A program made the translations under genes and the position numbers. 34,324 nucleotides of DNA from a virus. The stretch spans positions 1-34,324 of the IMG/VR virus record IMGVR_UViG_3300043436_002588, one strand, 5' to 3'. This document shows positions 15,829 through 22,638 of the stretch, in pieces. Every line of letters starts with the position of its first letter. Positions within the stretch are counted from its first letter, which is position 1. The notes under the pieces are model-generated. The model saw only the letters and a list, made by a program, of their open reading frames with translations. It had not been told where the DNA came from and did no database searches.

Positions 15829-16265
15829 AATCTATTAGGGAAGTTCAAAGTAATCAAAACTGAATACCCATCTAATCCGTTAGCAAATGCGTTATCTATT
15901 AACAAAGGACTGCTACTCGTTACAAAAGAAATGTTTTCGTTATTCTGTAATCGTTCAGTCTTATTTAAAATACTTCTTAATACATCATAAGCTAAACTCC
16001 AATTATCCCATCGGTTATCGTTTCCGTTAAACTTATTTGTTATAGCTCTTTTATTTGTGTCTCGTTGATCAACAACTGTTACTTCAAATGTTACATCGTT
16101 AGAATTAAAATCGTTTGAATTTACCCTAACGTTTGCCATAGGGTATAAATCTTTTTTATTAAAATCTAATTCATCTTCATTTGCTGAAAATATAGTTTTA
16201 ATTCTATCATCTTCGTTCAAGTGTCCGACTATTAAATTAAGTCCTGCTAAAATAACGTTTCGCAT
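15822..16265 (-). CDS. Tail terminator-like protein
   Basis: 147 aa with FEVTVVDQRDTNKRAI and a central WSLAYDVLRSIL helix, then a beta-rich end with SVLITLNFPN. Size and pattern fit phage tail terminator proteins (gpU/Gp17 type) that cap the tube. It begins inside the frameshifted end of the tail chaperone (29-base overlap with the -1 frame), a compact arrangement. Moderate confidence because no catalytic residue exists for this family. Confidence 0.55.
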   Translation of the reverse strand: MRNVILAGLNLIVGHLNEDDRIKTIFSANEDELDFNKKDLYPMANVRVNSNDFNSNDVTFEVTVVDQRDTNKRAITNKFNGNDNRWDNWSLAYDVLRSILNKTERLQNNENISFVTSSSPLLIDNAFANGLDGYSVLITLNFPNRLC

Positions 16266-16976
16266 TTTCTTGTTTAAATTTTTCTTCTTGTGCCTTATCT
16301 TTTAAATAATCGATATGCGTAAGAATTTCGTTAATATTTAGTTGTGATACAACTTCTTTAAATCGGAGCCTATCTCCTCCAGCGAGTTCATCAATTGTGA
16401 TATACCAACCCCATTTTTCTCCAAAAGAGCTACTTCCGAACTCGTTAGATTTTTTAGTGTATATTGAGGGATAGTTGTCAATAAGTCGATTGTTAAACTC
16501 GAAAAAAAAACCTTTGCACCTATGTAGGCACTTGCAGGAGCTTTACGCATTAACTCGGAATACTTATCACTCCCTTTGTATTTTTCAATTGTGTATAGTT
16601 TGTTTTTCTCTCTTTTAATCGGTCGATACAAAACAGCCATAGCTTTAAAAATATCTACGTTTAAATACATTTCAGCATCTAAAAATTCAGAGCCTAACAT
16701 CGTGTCAAGATTCGGAATAAAACCAAACTTTATACCATCAATTGTAAAATGTTCAATCTGTGGCTTTGAGTTTAATAAGTTCAAAACGCTATCAGCAATT
16801 TCGTTTATGTCTGACATTGAAAATTTAACTACTTTGTCAAGTTGCAATTCGCAAACTATTGAAACAATAGTCATTTTTAAAAGCGTTTCATTATCAATTA
16901 GCTTAACAGCCTCCGTAATTTTATGAAGTTGTAAGCAAGTAATTTCTTTTAGTGATGTTGGTATAGTAACTTCCAT
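16237..16976 (-). CDS. Tail assembly chaperone with programmed -1 frameshift (G/GT type)
   Basis: The zero-frame product is 212 aa (16338-16976). At codons 157-158 the message reads GTT TTT TTT TCG, giving the heptamer U UUU UUU in the correct phase for a -1 slip. In the -1 frame the sequence is open from that run for 88 codons to the stop at 16237-16239, giving a product of about 246 aa. The -1 tail contains WGWYITIDELAGGDRLRF and ends in a Lys/Glu-rich helix, which resembles the second-frame domain of Bacteroidota tail chaperones. Both products would help the tape measure guide tube polymerisation. The gene lies upstream of tail genes, its usual setting. Confidence 0.8.
16502..16510 (-). 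promoter_or_regulatory. Poly-U slippery site for -1 frameshifting
   Basis: Nine T in a row on the minus strand (nine A on the plus strand). The zero-frame phase places U_UUU_UUU exactly on two Phe codons. A downstream stimulatory structure was not identified. Transcriptional slippage on the same run could also produce the longer protein. Confidence 0.75.
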
Positions 16977-17164
16977 TAGATTTTAAAGTTTTTATCCGTT
17001 GCTATTTCATATTCATAATGCCAACTTTCAGAAGTACCACAAGCAAGTCTATAAAATAAACCATTTTTGCATATTTGTATTCCTGTTATAATTCTCATTA
17101 GTTGCTCTTCATCTGTTATTAAGAATACAACCTCTTCAATTTTGTATTTATTATTTATCTCCAT
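16976..17164 (-). CDS. 62-aa hypothetical protein between terminase and tail chaperone
   Basis: Small protein starting MEINNKYKIEEVVFLITDEE with a short beta-rich core (LMRIITGIQICKNGLFYRL) and an acidic-aromatic end. Its stop overlaps the start of the chaperone gene by one base (TAATG). Similar short proteins are common near terminase genes in Bacteroidota phages, but I cannot name the family. Confidence 0.6.
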   Translation of the reverse strand: MEINNKYKIEEVVFLITDEEQLMRIITGIQICKNGLFYRLACGTSESWHYEYEIATDKNFKI

Positions 17165-17198
17165 ATTATTATAACGTATTTATTTGATTTTTTTTTAA

Positions 17199-18401
17199 TT
17201 ATCCAAACATTAATTTTCCTTTATTTCTCAAATGCTTGCAAGATTGCACCGCTAAAGACAAACTTATAACGCTATCATCGTGAACTCCAACAGGTGCAGT
17301 ATATTGAACATTCCTTGTTTGAGAGTTGTATATGTATGTAAAAGCGTTTAATTCATCTACAAGCCAATTTATGTCTAAAATAGATATATTCTTTTGTTCA
17401 AAAAGAACCGCCAAATCTTCAATCATAATAGGTTTACTTTTAGAAGTAGTCATAAAAGGAAATATCTTATTACCTACTTTCTTTTTTAGTATTTCAAAAA
17501 ATACATCACCTTGATTATTTACTTCGACATAAGTTGTGGCATTGTATTCGTTTATTTTATTGGCAACCTTATCAATTATATTTGTCCATTCATCTTGACG
17601 CCACCTATCACAATATACCATTTCGTTATTCTCATTCACAATTGATAAAACGGTGTAGTCATCTGCACGCCCAATATCCAAACCGCCATAAAATTTAGTT
17701 GATGTATTCGCTAATTTTATACACTCGTTTACATTTGTAAACAATCCGCTACCATTATCTAAAAACTCGGCAAGGTATTCTTGCTCAAATATATGTTTTG
17801 GTAAATTTTGTCTACGCTCATCTAAATCTAAATGGTTAATCATTGGATTGTCGTATGAAGTGTATTTAAAATACTTATATCGATTATCGTAATTAGCCAT
17901 TAAGCTCATTTTATAAAAGTGATTCTTACCATTTGGAGTTGATATGAAAATAACCTTTTTGCCTTTTACCAATACGGTTGCAGAAAGTACTTCGTCCCAA
18001 AGTTCAGAACGTGTAAAAGCGTATTCATCAATTATAAGATAGTCAAATGTATTACCACGAATATTATCTGGACGCTCCCCTGAAAAGAAATTAATTTTAG
18101 AGCCAAATCCTTGTATCGTTAAATCACTTCTATTAAACTCAAAAAGACCACTTTTAGAAGTAGCCTTTTCGATTTCATCAAATACTTTTTTACCTTGCTT
18201 ATAAATTGGAGTTACCCAAGCGATATTGCATCCTTTGTCATTTATTGCCCAATATAATAACTGATTAATACCTAACATCGATTTTCCGAACTGTCTACCA
18301 ATATTTAAAATGTAGTACTTATATTGTTCTTTATTTATCGAGTGATGTATTAACTTTTGTTTATCGTGCGGATTATAACCTTTAATCGTTCCCAAATTCA
18401 A
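17199..18401 (-). CDS. terL: Terminase large subunit
   Basis: 400 aa. ATPase domain: Walker A GRQFGKS (35-41), Walker B YLIIDEYA (about 125-132), coupling motif STPNG near 155. Nuclease domain: GGLDIGRADDYT near 240 carries the first Asp, and HDDSVISLSLA near 380 the last acidic pair. It packages DNA through the portal and cuts the concatemer. It overlaps the small subunit by 20 bases. Size and motif spacing fit a complete short terminase. Confidence 0.93.
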   Translation of the reverse strand: MNLGTIKGYNPHDKQKLIHHSINKEQYKYYILNIGRQFGKSMLGINQLLYWAINDKGCNIAWVTPIYKQGKKVFDEIEKATSKSGLFEFNRSDLTIQGFGSKINFFSGERPDNIRGNTFDYLIIDEYAFTRSELWDEVLSATVLVKGKKVIFISTPNGKNHFYKMSLMANYDNRYKYFKYTSYDNPMINHLDLDERRQNLPKHIFEQEYLAEFLDNGSGLFTNVNECIKLANTSTKFYGGLDIGRADDYTVLSIVNENNEMVYCDRWRQDEWTNIIDKVANKINEYNATTYVEVNNQGDVFFEILKKKVGNKIFPFMTTSKSKPIMIEDLAVLFEQKNISILDINWLVDELNAFTYIYNSQTRNVQYTAPVGVHDDSVISLSLAVQSCKHLRNKGKLMFG

Positions 18402-18783
18402 AAGATGTTATATCGTGTTTGATTTCTTGCTTTTCAGTTAGTCCGTTTAATCTTGCCACTAAATTAGGTGCTTTATATCTACCTGTTAAACTTCCGCTTA
18501 TTTGGTCGTTTTCCCATTCCTTTCGTATATGCGTAATGACACCCAAATATTCATCATATTTATTTTCATAATTATCAATATATTGATGTATATGATGCCC
18601 TAATTTATTATAAGCAAAACTTTCAAAACCTTGTCTTAAATATGGTTTTTTTATATTTAATTCAACTACACCTCTTGCAGTTGCTACTTCTTGAATATCT
18701 GGATTACTATCTATGAAACTTTTATATTCATTCCATAATTCAAGTAATATTTGAGGATTTTCTATGTATTTACGTTTTCCCAT
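18382..18783 (-). CDS. terS: Terminase small subunit (P22 gp3-like)
   Basis: 133 aa. N-terminal helices with LLELWNEYKSFID; middle KYDEYLGVITHIRKEWENDQI; end SLTGRYKAPNLVARLNGLTE, a hallmark of the P22 gp3-like small terminases. It recognises the packaging site and regulates the large subunit. It overlaps the large-subunit gene and begins 22 bases before the end of the zinc-ribbon gene. Confidence 0.8.
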   Translation of the reverse strand: MGKRKYIENPQILLELWNEYKSFIDSNPDIQEVATARGVVELNIKKPYLRQGFESFAYNKLGHHIHQYIDNYENKYDEYLGVITHIRKEWENDQISGSLTGRYKAPNLVARLNGLTEKQEIKHDITSFEFGND

Positions 18784-19100
18784 AATCTTTTTAAATCTTT
18801 CATATAGTTATTTTGATATGTAGCTCCGCAGCTTTTACAAGGCTCGGTAGTAACATTAAACAATCTTAACCAAATACCTTCACAATAAATTATATCTTGT
18901 ACTTTACTTCTTGGAATAGGTAAACCTTGATACCAACTAAATACTTCCGTTAAGAATTTCATATCTTCTTCGGTTGGCTTTTGTGCTTTTTTAAAAGGGA
19001 ATAATTTATTTAGTTTGCTTTGCCTTTTTTCACATTCGCTACATTGCTCTATTCCTAAGGCATCCGTTACAACTTTGACTGCATCTCCAAGTCCTTGCAT
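18762..19100 (-). CDS. Zinc-ribbon phage protein
   Basis: 112 aa. MQGLGDAVKVVTDALGI is followed by CSECEKRQSKL, and near residue 93 by CKSCGATY: two CxxC pairs that can bind one zinc. This family occurs next to terminase genes in Bacteroidota phages; its function is not known to me. With the sigma factor just upstream, a role in late transcription is possible but inferred. Start chosen at the ATG at 19100, which overlaps the sigma gene by 34 bases. Confidence 0.65.
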   Translation of the reverse strand: MQGLGDAVKVVTDALGIEQCSECEKRQSKLNKLFPFKKAQKPTEEDMKFLTEVFSWYQGLPIPRSKVQDIIYCEGIWLRLFNVTTEPCKSCGATYQNNYMKDLKRLWENVNT

Positions 19101-19549
19101 ATTTTTAATTTTATTCGTTGAAATCGTGTGTATATAGTTCGGTAAGGTATTCCTGTTTCACGTGATAATTTTGAAAGGTTTGCACCATCTATTTCTGCTA
19201 TAATTTCATTCTTATCATTTGTAATCTTTCTGCCAAAGTAGGCATAGTATAATTGCTTTTCTACATTTGAGAGCTTATCTAAATTTATTCTTTGTTCTTG
19301 ATAATCTTCGTTTGATATTTCAAAGATACTAAAGTCATCGATTGGGATTTCTTTTGTATTTCTGATTTTGTTAATGTAGATTGACCGCATTACGATATAA
19401 ATATATCCGAAATCTATTTCGTGAATTTGCTTACCTGTTTCATATAGCTTAATGTAAGTGTCTTGTAATAAGTCGTCGGCATTATTATGGTCAAATTTCT
19501 TTGCCATAGTTAATAATTCTTTGTGATACCTTACAAGTTCGTTTAACAT
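19067..19549 (-). CDS. Phage RNA polymerase sigma factor (ECF-like)
   Basis: 160 aa. Region 2 signature NADDLLQDTYIKLYETGKQ near residue 25 and a region 4 helix-turn-helix NLSKLSRETGIPYRTIYTRF near residue 125 are both present, with a short linker between. It would direct host RNA polymerase to phage promoters, most probably late ones, since it heads the structural operon. Starts on the stop of the 72-aa gene (TAATG). Unlike full-size sigma factors it lacks regions 1 and 3. Target promoters cannot be read from this window. Confidence 0.82.
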   Translation of the reverse strand: MLNELVRYHKELLTMAKKFDHNNADDLLQDTYIKLYETGKQIHEIDFGYIYIVMRSIYINKIRNTKEIPIDDFSIFEISNEDYQEQRINLDKLSNVEKQLYYAYFGRKITNDKNEIIAEIDGANLSKLSRETGIPYRTIYTRFQRIKLKICKDLEMQSKL

Positions 19550-19767
19550 TAAGCCTTTTTACTTCTACGTCTTTTTTTAATAACAGTTTCAGTTTCTACA
19601 ACTAAATCCAATTGCTCTGGAGTTGGCTCGATTAAAAATTCCAATGCACCTTTTAATGCTTTGTTAATTTCTTTGATGCGCTCAGCAGACGCTTCAAAAG
19701 TTTTCCCAGGATTGTATTGTATCCCTGTTTCTTTATCTTTAAAAGATATTTGTACTGTTGCCTTCAT
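19549..19767 (-). CDS. 72-aa first gene of the late operon
   Basis: MKATVQISFKDKETGIQYNP, with an acidic middle and a basic end KKRRRSKKA. The highly basic tail may bind nucleic acid. The pattern 'FKDKETGiqYnpGktFEas' is common in small Bacteroidota phage head genes, but I cannot name a function. It follows leader E and the promoter at 19857. Confidence 0.6.
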   Translation of the reverse strand: MKATVQISFKDKETGIQYNPGKTFEASAERIKEINKALKGALEFLIEPTPEQLDLVVETETVIKKRRRSKKA

Positions 19768-19785
19768 ATTTTATATTTTTAAAAT

Positions 19786-19851
19786 AAATCAGGAATAGCC
19801 AAACCTGATTTGATTATCAATCTTATAAGCCATTATAAGAACGTTGCTATT
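19786..19851 (-). promoter_or_regulatory. Interleaved two-stem leader RNA, member E (late operon)
   Basis: On the minus strand S1 is AATAGC with GCTATT (19846-19851 with 19794-19799), 6 bp. S2 is AAATCAGG with CCTGATTT (19804-19811 with 19786-19793), 8 bp. Between them sits a perfect 8-bp hairpin (TCTTATAA/TTATAAGA, 19821-19840). The order is S1, hairpin, S2, S1', S2'. The U-run after S2' is weak here. Confidence 0.65.
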
Positions 19852-19856
19852 TTTCA

Positions 19857-19864
19857 CAAATGTA
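19857..19864 (-). promoter_or_regulatory. TACATTTG promoter of the late operon
   Basis: The minus strand reads TACATTTG, 89 bases before the ATG at 19767. The leader structure begins about 6 bases downstream. It appears to serve the sigma factor, terminase and tail genes. Confidence 0.6.
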
Positions 19865-19894
19865 TACAAAAAATAAATACAAATTACAAAAAAA

Positions 19895-20503
19895 TTATAA
19901 TAAATTTTTTAACTCTAATGCTCTTTTAAAATTTCCTGTTCCATAAACTTTATGTTCTTTTTCGTGGCAATTTAAACAAAGAGTAATTAAATCATTATTA
20001 TCATACCCCCAAGCCTTTTTGTTTTCTTTATAAAGCATATGATGAATATGCAAATATTTTTTTGAATTACATAGTTTGCAAGAACTTTTATCTCTTATTA
20101 AAATTTCTTTTCTTTTATTTATCCATAATGGATTTTTTAAATCTGAATGATAATTTAAAATAAATTCTTGTTTCTTTTTTCTCTTTTTTTCTTCTAATCT
20201 TTCTTCAATTGTTGTAAAATTAATTCTATCTTTTTCAATAGAAAGTCTGTCTATTTTCTCAAAGCTAAAAAAATTATCGTAATAATCTATTTCAATATTA
20301 AATCCCTCCTGCAGGTGCGTTGTATCGGTGTATCGATATTCTAAAATCCAATGCCAATGCTCTGACTTATCAATCCATTTTGACGGCTTGCGCGTTTCTT
20401 TTACTACTCCGATAAGTCTGAAAGGTCGACCTGTGTCGCCAACCTGTAAACGTAGGTCGGTATAAATTTCTTTTCCTTTAGGGAGTTTTAAAATCAATTT
20501 CAT
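19895..20503 (-). CDS. HNH endonuclease
   Basis: 202 aa. The C-terminal HNH domain has CKLCNSKKYLHIHHMLY near residue 142, then LITLCLNCHEKEH: two CxxC pairs for structural zinc and the HxH plus late His of the active site. The first 100 residues (MKLILKLPKGKEIYTDLRLQ) form an added domain I do not recognise. It overlaps the VRR-NUC gene by 26 bases, so it is not a recent loose insertion. It may be a replication or recombination nuclease or a homing enzyme. Confidence 0.8.
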   Translation of the reverse strand: MKLILKLPKGKEIYTDLRLQVGDTGRPFRLIGVVKETRKPSKWIDKSEHWHWILEYRYTDTTHLQEGFNIEIDYYDNFFSFEKIDRLSIEKDRINFTTIEERLEEKKRKKKQEFILNYHSDLKNPLWINKRKEILIRDKSSCKLCNSKKYLHIHHMLYKENKKAWGYDNNDLITLCLNCHEKEHKVYGTGNFKRALELKNLL

Positions 20504-20738
20504 AGTCTTGCCATATTTTAACGTTTAAACCTTTTGCTCTCATTTCCTCAATTCTATACTTTTGAATTGTAGATAAAACTCCCTTTGGTTGTTTAACCTC
20601 TATAAAAGTAGCTACATTATTTTTATCAACCGCTAATAAATCCGGAATACCATTTTTATTAGTTCGTATTAATTTAAGAACAAAGTAGCCTTCTGCTTCT
20701 AACTTCTTTATTATTTTGTGTTGTATCTTTGATTCCAT
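20478..20738 (-). CDS. VRR-NUC domain nuclease
   Basis: 86 aa. The compact PD-(D/E)xK core is complete: GIPDLLAVDKNN near residues 30-41 and FIEVKQPKG near 46-54, with an N-terminal helix (ESKIQHKIIKKLEAEGYFV). Stand-alone phage VRR-NUC proteins are thought to cut branched DNA such as Holliday junctions. It overlaps the helicase gene by 65 bases and the HNH gene by 26, so the three form a tight module. Confidence 0.88.
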   Translation of the reverse strand: MESKIQHKIIKKLEAEGYFVLKLIRTNKNGIPDLLAVDKNNVATFIEVKQPKGVLSTIQKYRIEEMRAKGLNVKIWQDYEIDFKTP

Positions 20739-21960
20739 ATTGCTTTTTAAAAATTGAATTGGTATAATCTAATTTTTTTGAAACTGCATTATATATATTT
20801 TGTTCTATTCCGTTTTTTGAAAATATCCAAAATACATTATTTACGGCTCTATCTTTTGTGGTTAATCTATCTTTACTTTGAAAGTAACTAACTGCACTAA
20901 ATTGAATGTTAAACATTACAAGCGCATCGGCTTTCGCTAAACTAATTCCCTCACGACCTGAAACTATTTGAAGTGCTATCCATTTATCAGTTGTATTAAA
21001 TTCGTCTAAATCCGTTGTCAATTTATTGCCAAACGTTTGTTTTAACATTTCAAGTTCAGCTACAAAATTATAAAAAATTGCTATTTTGTATTCAGCAAAC
21101 TTTTGCTGAATAAATAACGCCTTTGAATTGTCTATTATTTGCGTTGATCCATCTTCAAATTTTATAGTTCCGCTTGAAAGCTGGTGTATTTTCTGCTGCA
21201 ATTTTACGGCTGTGTCTGCTACAATTGATTTGCCAGTTGTTGAAGAAGTTACTACTAAATCCTTTTTTAGCTTATCAATTATCTTGTAGGTAATCGGTTG
21301 CATTTCAACTTCTAAAATCATTTCATTAACGTTGGATGTGAATCCAGCTTCGGACTGCGTATAAGTTAAAATGTAATACCTACATAAGTGCCAAAAGTCT
21401 TTTTTTCTTGCTTCGGAGTAATCATTTACTTTTGCATATCCTAAATTCCTTTGCTTAATATCCACATATTTATTCGCCCATTTATAAAAGTTTGCAAATT
21501 CTTTAAAAGGATTGTTATTTGAAAGTGTAAACAAATGATAATATTGTGAGTAACTTTCAGGCGTTGGCGTTCCGCTTAACATTATCATAGGAATATTCCC
21601 AAAACGTTGTTTTATATCTTTGTGGTATTTACTTGGTTTAGGGTACGAACTATATCCATGAACCTCATCAATTATAACAATATCAAAATCGTTTGTTTCT
21701 ACCTTATGTAATGATTCACGATTGATAATAGTCAAGTCATAAGTATAACCAAAGTTTTTATAATCGGATTCAATAGAAGAAAACGCTTTAATTTTAGTTA
21801 TAAATAAAACACGATTAGCATTTACTTTTTTACAAGTTTCAAGAGCTGTTATTGTCTTGCCAACGCGTACCTCAAGGAATAAACATACTAATTTTTTTCT
21901 TTGTAAAATCTCGCTTGCGTCATCTGAAATTCTAATTTGATAATCTCTAAGTTGTTGCAT
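20674..21960 (-). CDS. SF2 DEAD/DEAH-box helicase
   Basis: 428 aa. N-terminal ATPase lobe: Walker A is the variant EVRVGKT near 29-35, motif II is DEVH near 98-101, and SGTPTP near 132 is motif III. The second lobe has LQIVSGREGISLAKAD (motif V) and SYFQSKDRLTTKD (motif VI, with a Lys where many have Arg). It would unwind or remodel DNA for replication or recombination. It begins 14 bases before the end of the NUMOD4 gene, and it is followed by VRR-NUC, a common phage pair. Confidence 0.85.
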   Translation of the reverse strand: MQQLRDYQIRISDDASEILQRKKLVCLFLEVRVGKTITALETCKKVNANRVLFITKIKAFSSIESDYKNFGYTYDLTIINRESLHKVETNDFDIVIIDEVHGYSSYPKPSKYHKDIKQRFGNIPMIMLSGTPTPESYSQYYHLFTLSNNNPFKEFANFYKWANKYVDIKQRNLGYAKVNDYSEARKKDFWHLCRYYILTYTQSEAGFTSNVNEMILEVEMQPITYKIIDKLKKDLVVTSSTTGKSIVADTAVKLQQKIHQLSSGTIKFEDGSTQIIDNSKALFIQQKFAEYKIAIFYNFVAELEMLKQTFGNKLTTDLDEFNTTDKWIALQIVSGREGISLAKADALVMFNIQFSAVSYFQSKDRLTTKDRAVNNVFWIFSKNGIEQNIYNAVSKKLDYTNSIFKKQYGIKDTTQNNKEVRSRRLLCS

Positions 21961-22429
21961 AGTATTTATTTTTTAATATGTTATAAATAGTTGAAACATC
22001 AACATTAAAATTATCAGCTAAATATTTTATATTTCCTTTTCTACCTTTTACTGCTTTATTTCTTATGTAAATAACTTGAGAGTTATCTAATTTTCTAATT
22101 GGATTTTTTTTATTAAGATAATTATAAGAATGTATTTCGTTTTCTGAATGCGTACTCCATTCTAAATTACCTAAAGAATTATTTAATTTGTTCCCGTCTT
22201 TATGATTTACACATTTTTTGTTATCTTCATTTTTTAAAAAAGATAATGCTACAAGTCTATGAACTAAAAATCTTTTTACTTTGTTTTCTTTGCATAAAGA
22301 AACTCTTAAATAACCTTTTGATAATTCTTTTTTTAATATTCTTTTTTTAGAATATTTATTACTAATAACTACTCCATTAGTACTTACTTCATAATCTTCA
22401 AAACCTTCAATTTTTTTCCAAACTTCCAT
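21947..22429 (-). CDS. NUMOD4/HNH homing endonuclease
   Basis: 160 aa. NUMOD4 start: EVWKKIEGFEDYEVSTNGVV. HNH core: FLVHRLVALSFL, CVNHKDGNKLNNSLGNLEW. C-terminal helix-turn-helix near 130-155 (IKYLADNFNVDVSTIYNIL). This is the usual layout of free-standing homing endonucleases. It sits between leader D and the helicase gene with a 14-base overlap, so its spread could have captured the leader. Confidence 0.9.
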   Translation of the reverse strand: MEVWKKIEGFEDYEVSTNGVVISNKYSKKRILKKELSKGYLRVSLCKENKVKRFLVHRLVALSFLKNEDNKKCVNHKDGNKLNNSLGNLEWSTHSENEIHSYNYLNKKNPIRKLDNSQVIYIRNKAVKGRKGNIKYLADNFNVDVSTIYNILKNKYYATT

Positions 22430-22510
22430 AAAATAAAAACCACCAAGTCAAAAGGTCGTCGTCTTTATCATTGGTGGAATTTGTATAATGTTTTTAATTG
22501 TAGCGACGAC
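22430..22510 (-). promoter_or_regulatory. Interleaved two-stem leader RNA, member D
   Basis: On the minus strand S1 is GTCGTCG (22504-22510) with CGACGAC (22455-22461), 7 bp. S2 is CCACCAA (22471-22477) with TTGGTGG (22440-22446), 7 bp, followed by TTTTTATTTT and then the ATG at 22429. The linker contains AAAAACATTA. Topology S1-S2-S1'-S2' matches members A-C. Confidence 0.72.
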
Positions 22511-22520
22511 TCTACAAATG

Positions 22521-22528
22521 CAAATATA
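22521..22528 (-). promoter_or_regulatory. TATATTTG promoter of the NUMOD4-helicase operon
   Basis: The minus strand reads TATATTTG about 11 bases before S1 of leader D begins. Confidence 0.6.
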
Positions 22529-22584
22529 CGAATTATTATTTAATAAACAAATAAACTTCCATAAATAGACAAACTAACTTTTTA

Positions 22585-22608
22585 CGATGCAACGTTTCCG
22601 CTGCATCG
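22585..22608. repeat. 10-bp inverted repeat with GAAA tetraloop on the minus strand
   Basis: The minus strand reads CGATGCAGCG, GAAA, CGTTGCATCG: ten paired positions (one G-U) closed by a GNRA tetraloop. It is 31 bases past the primase-helicase stop. No U-run follows, so it is not a typical terminator. Outer bases AAACTA and TAGTTT could pair around it. Confidence 0.65.
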
Positions 22609-22638
22609 CTTGAAAGTCTTTCTTGGTAGTCACGTAGT

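Noticed and set aside
20674-21960. Type I or III restriction subunit
   Set aside because: Helicase motifs are present, but there are no specificity or methylase partners next to it; VRR-NUC and HNH neighbours point to phage replication/recombination.
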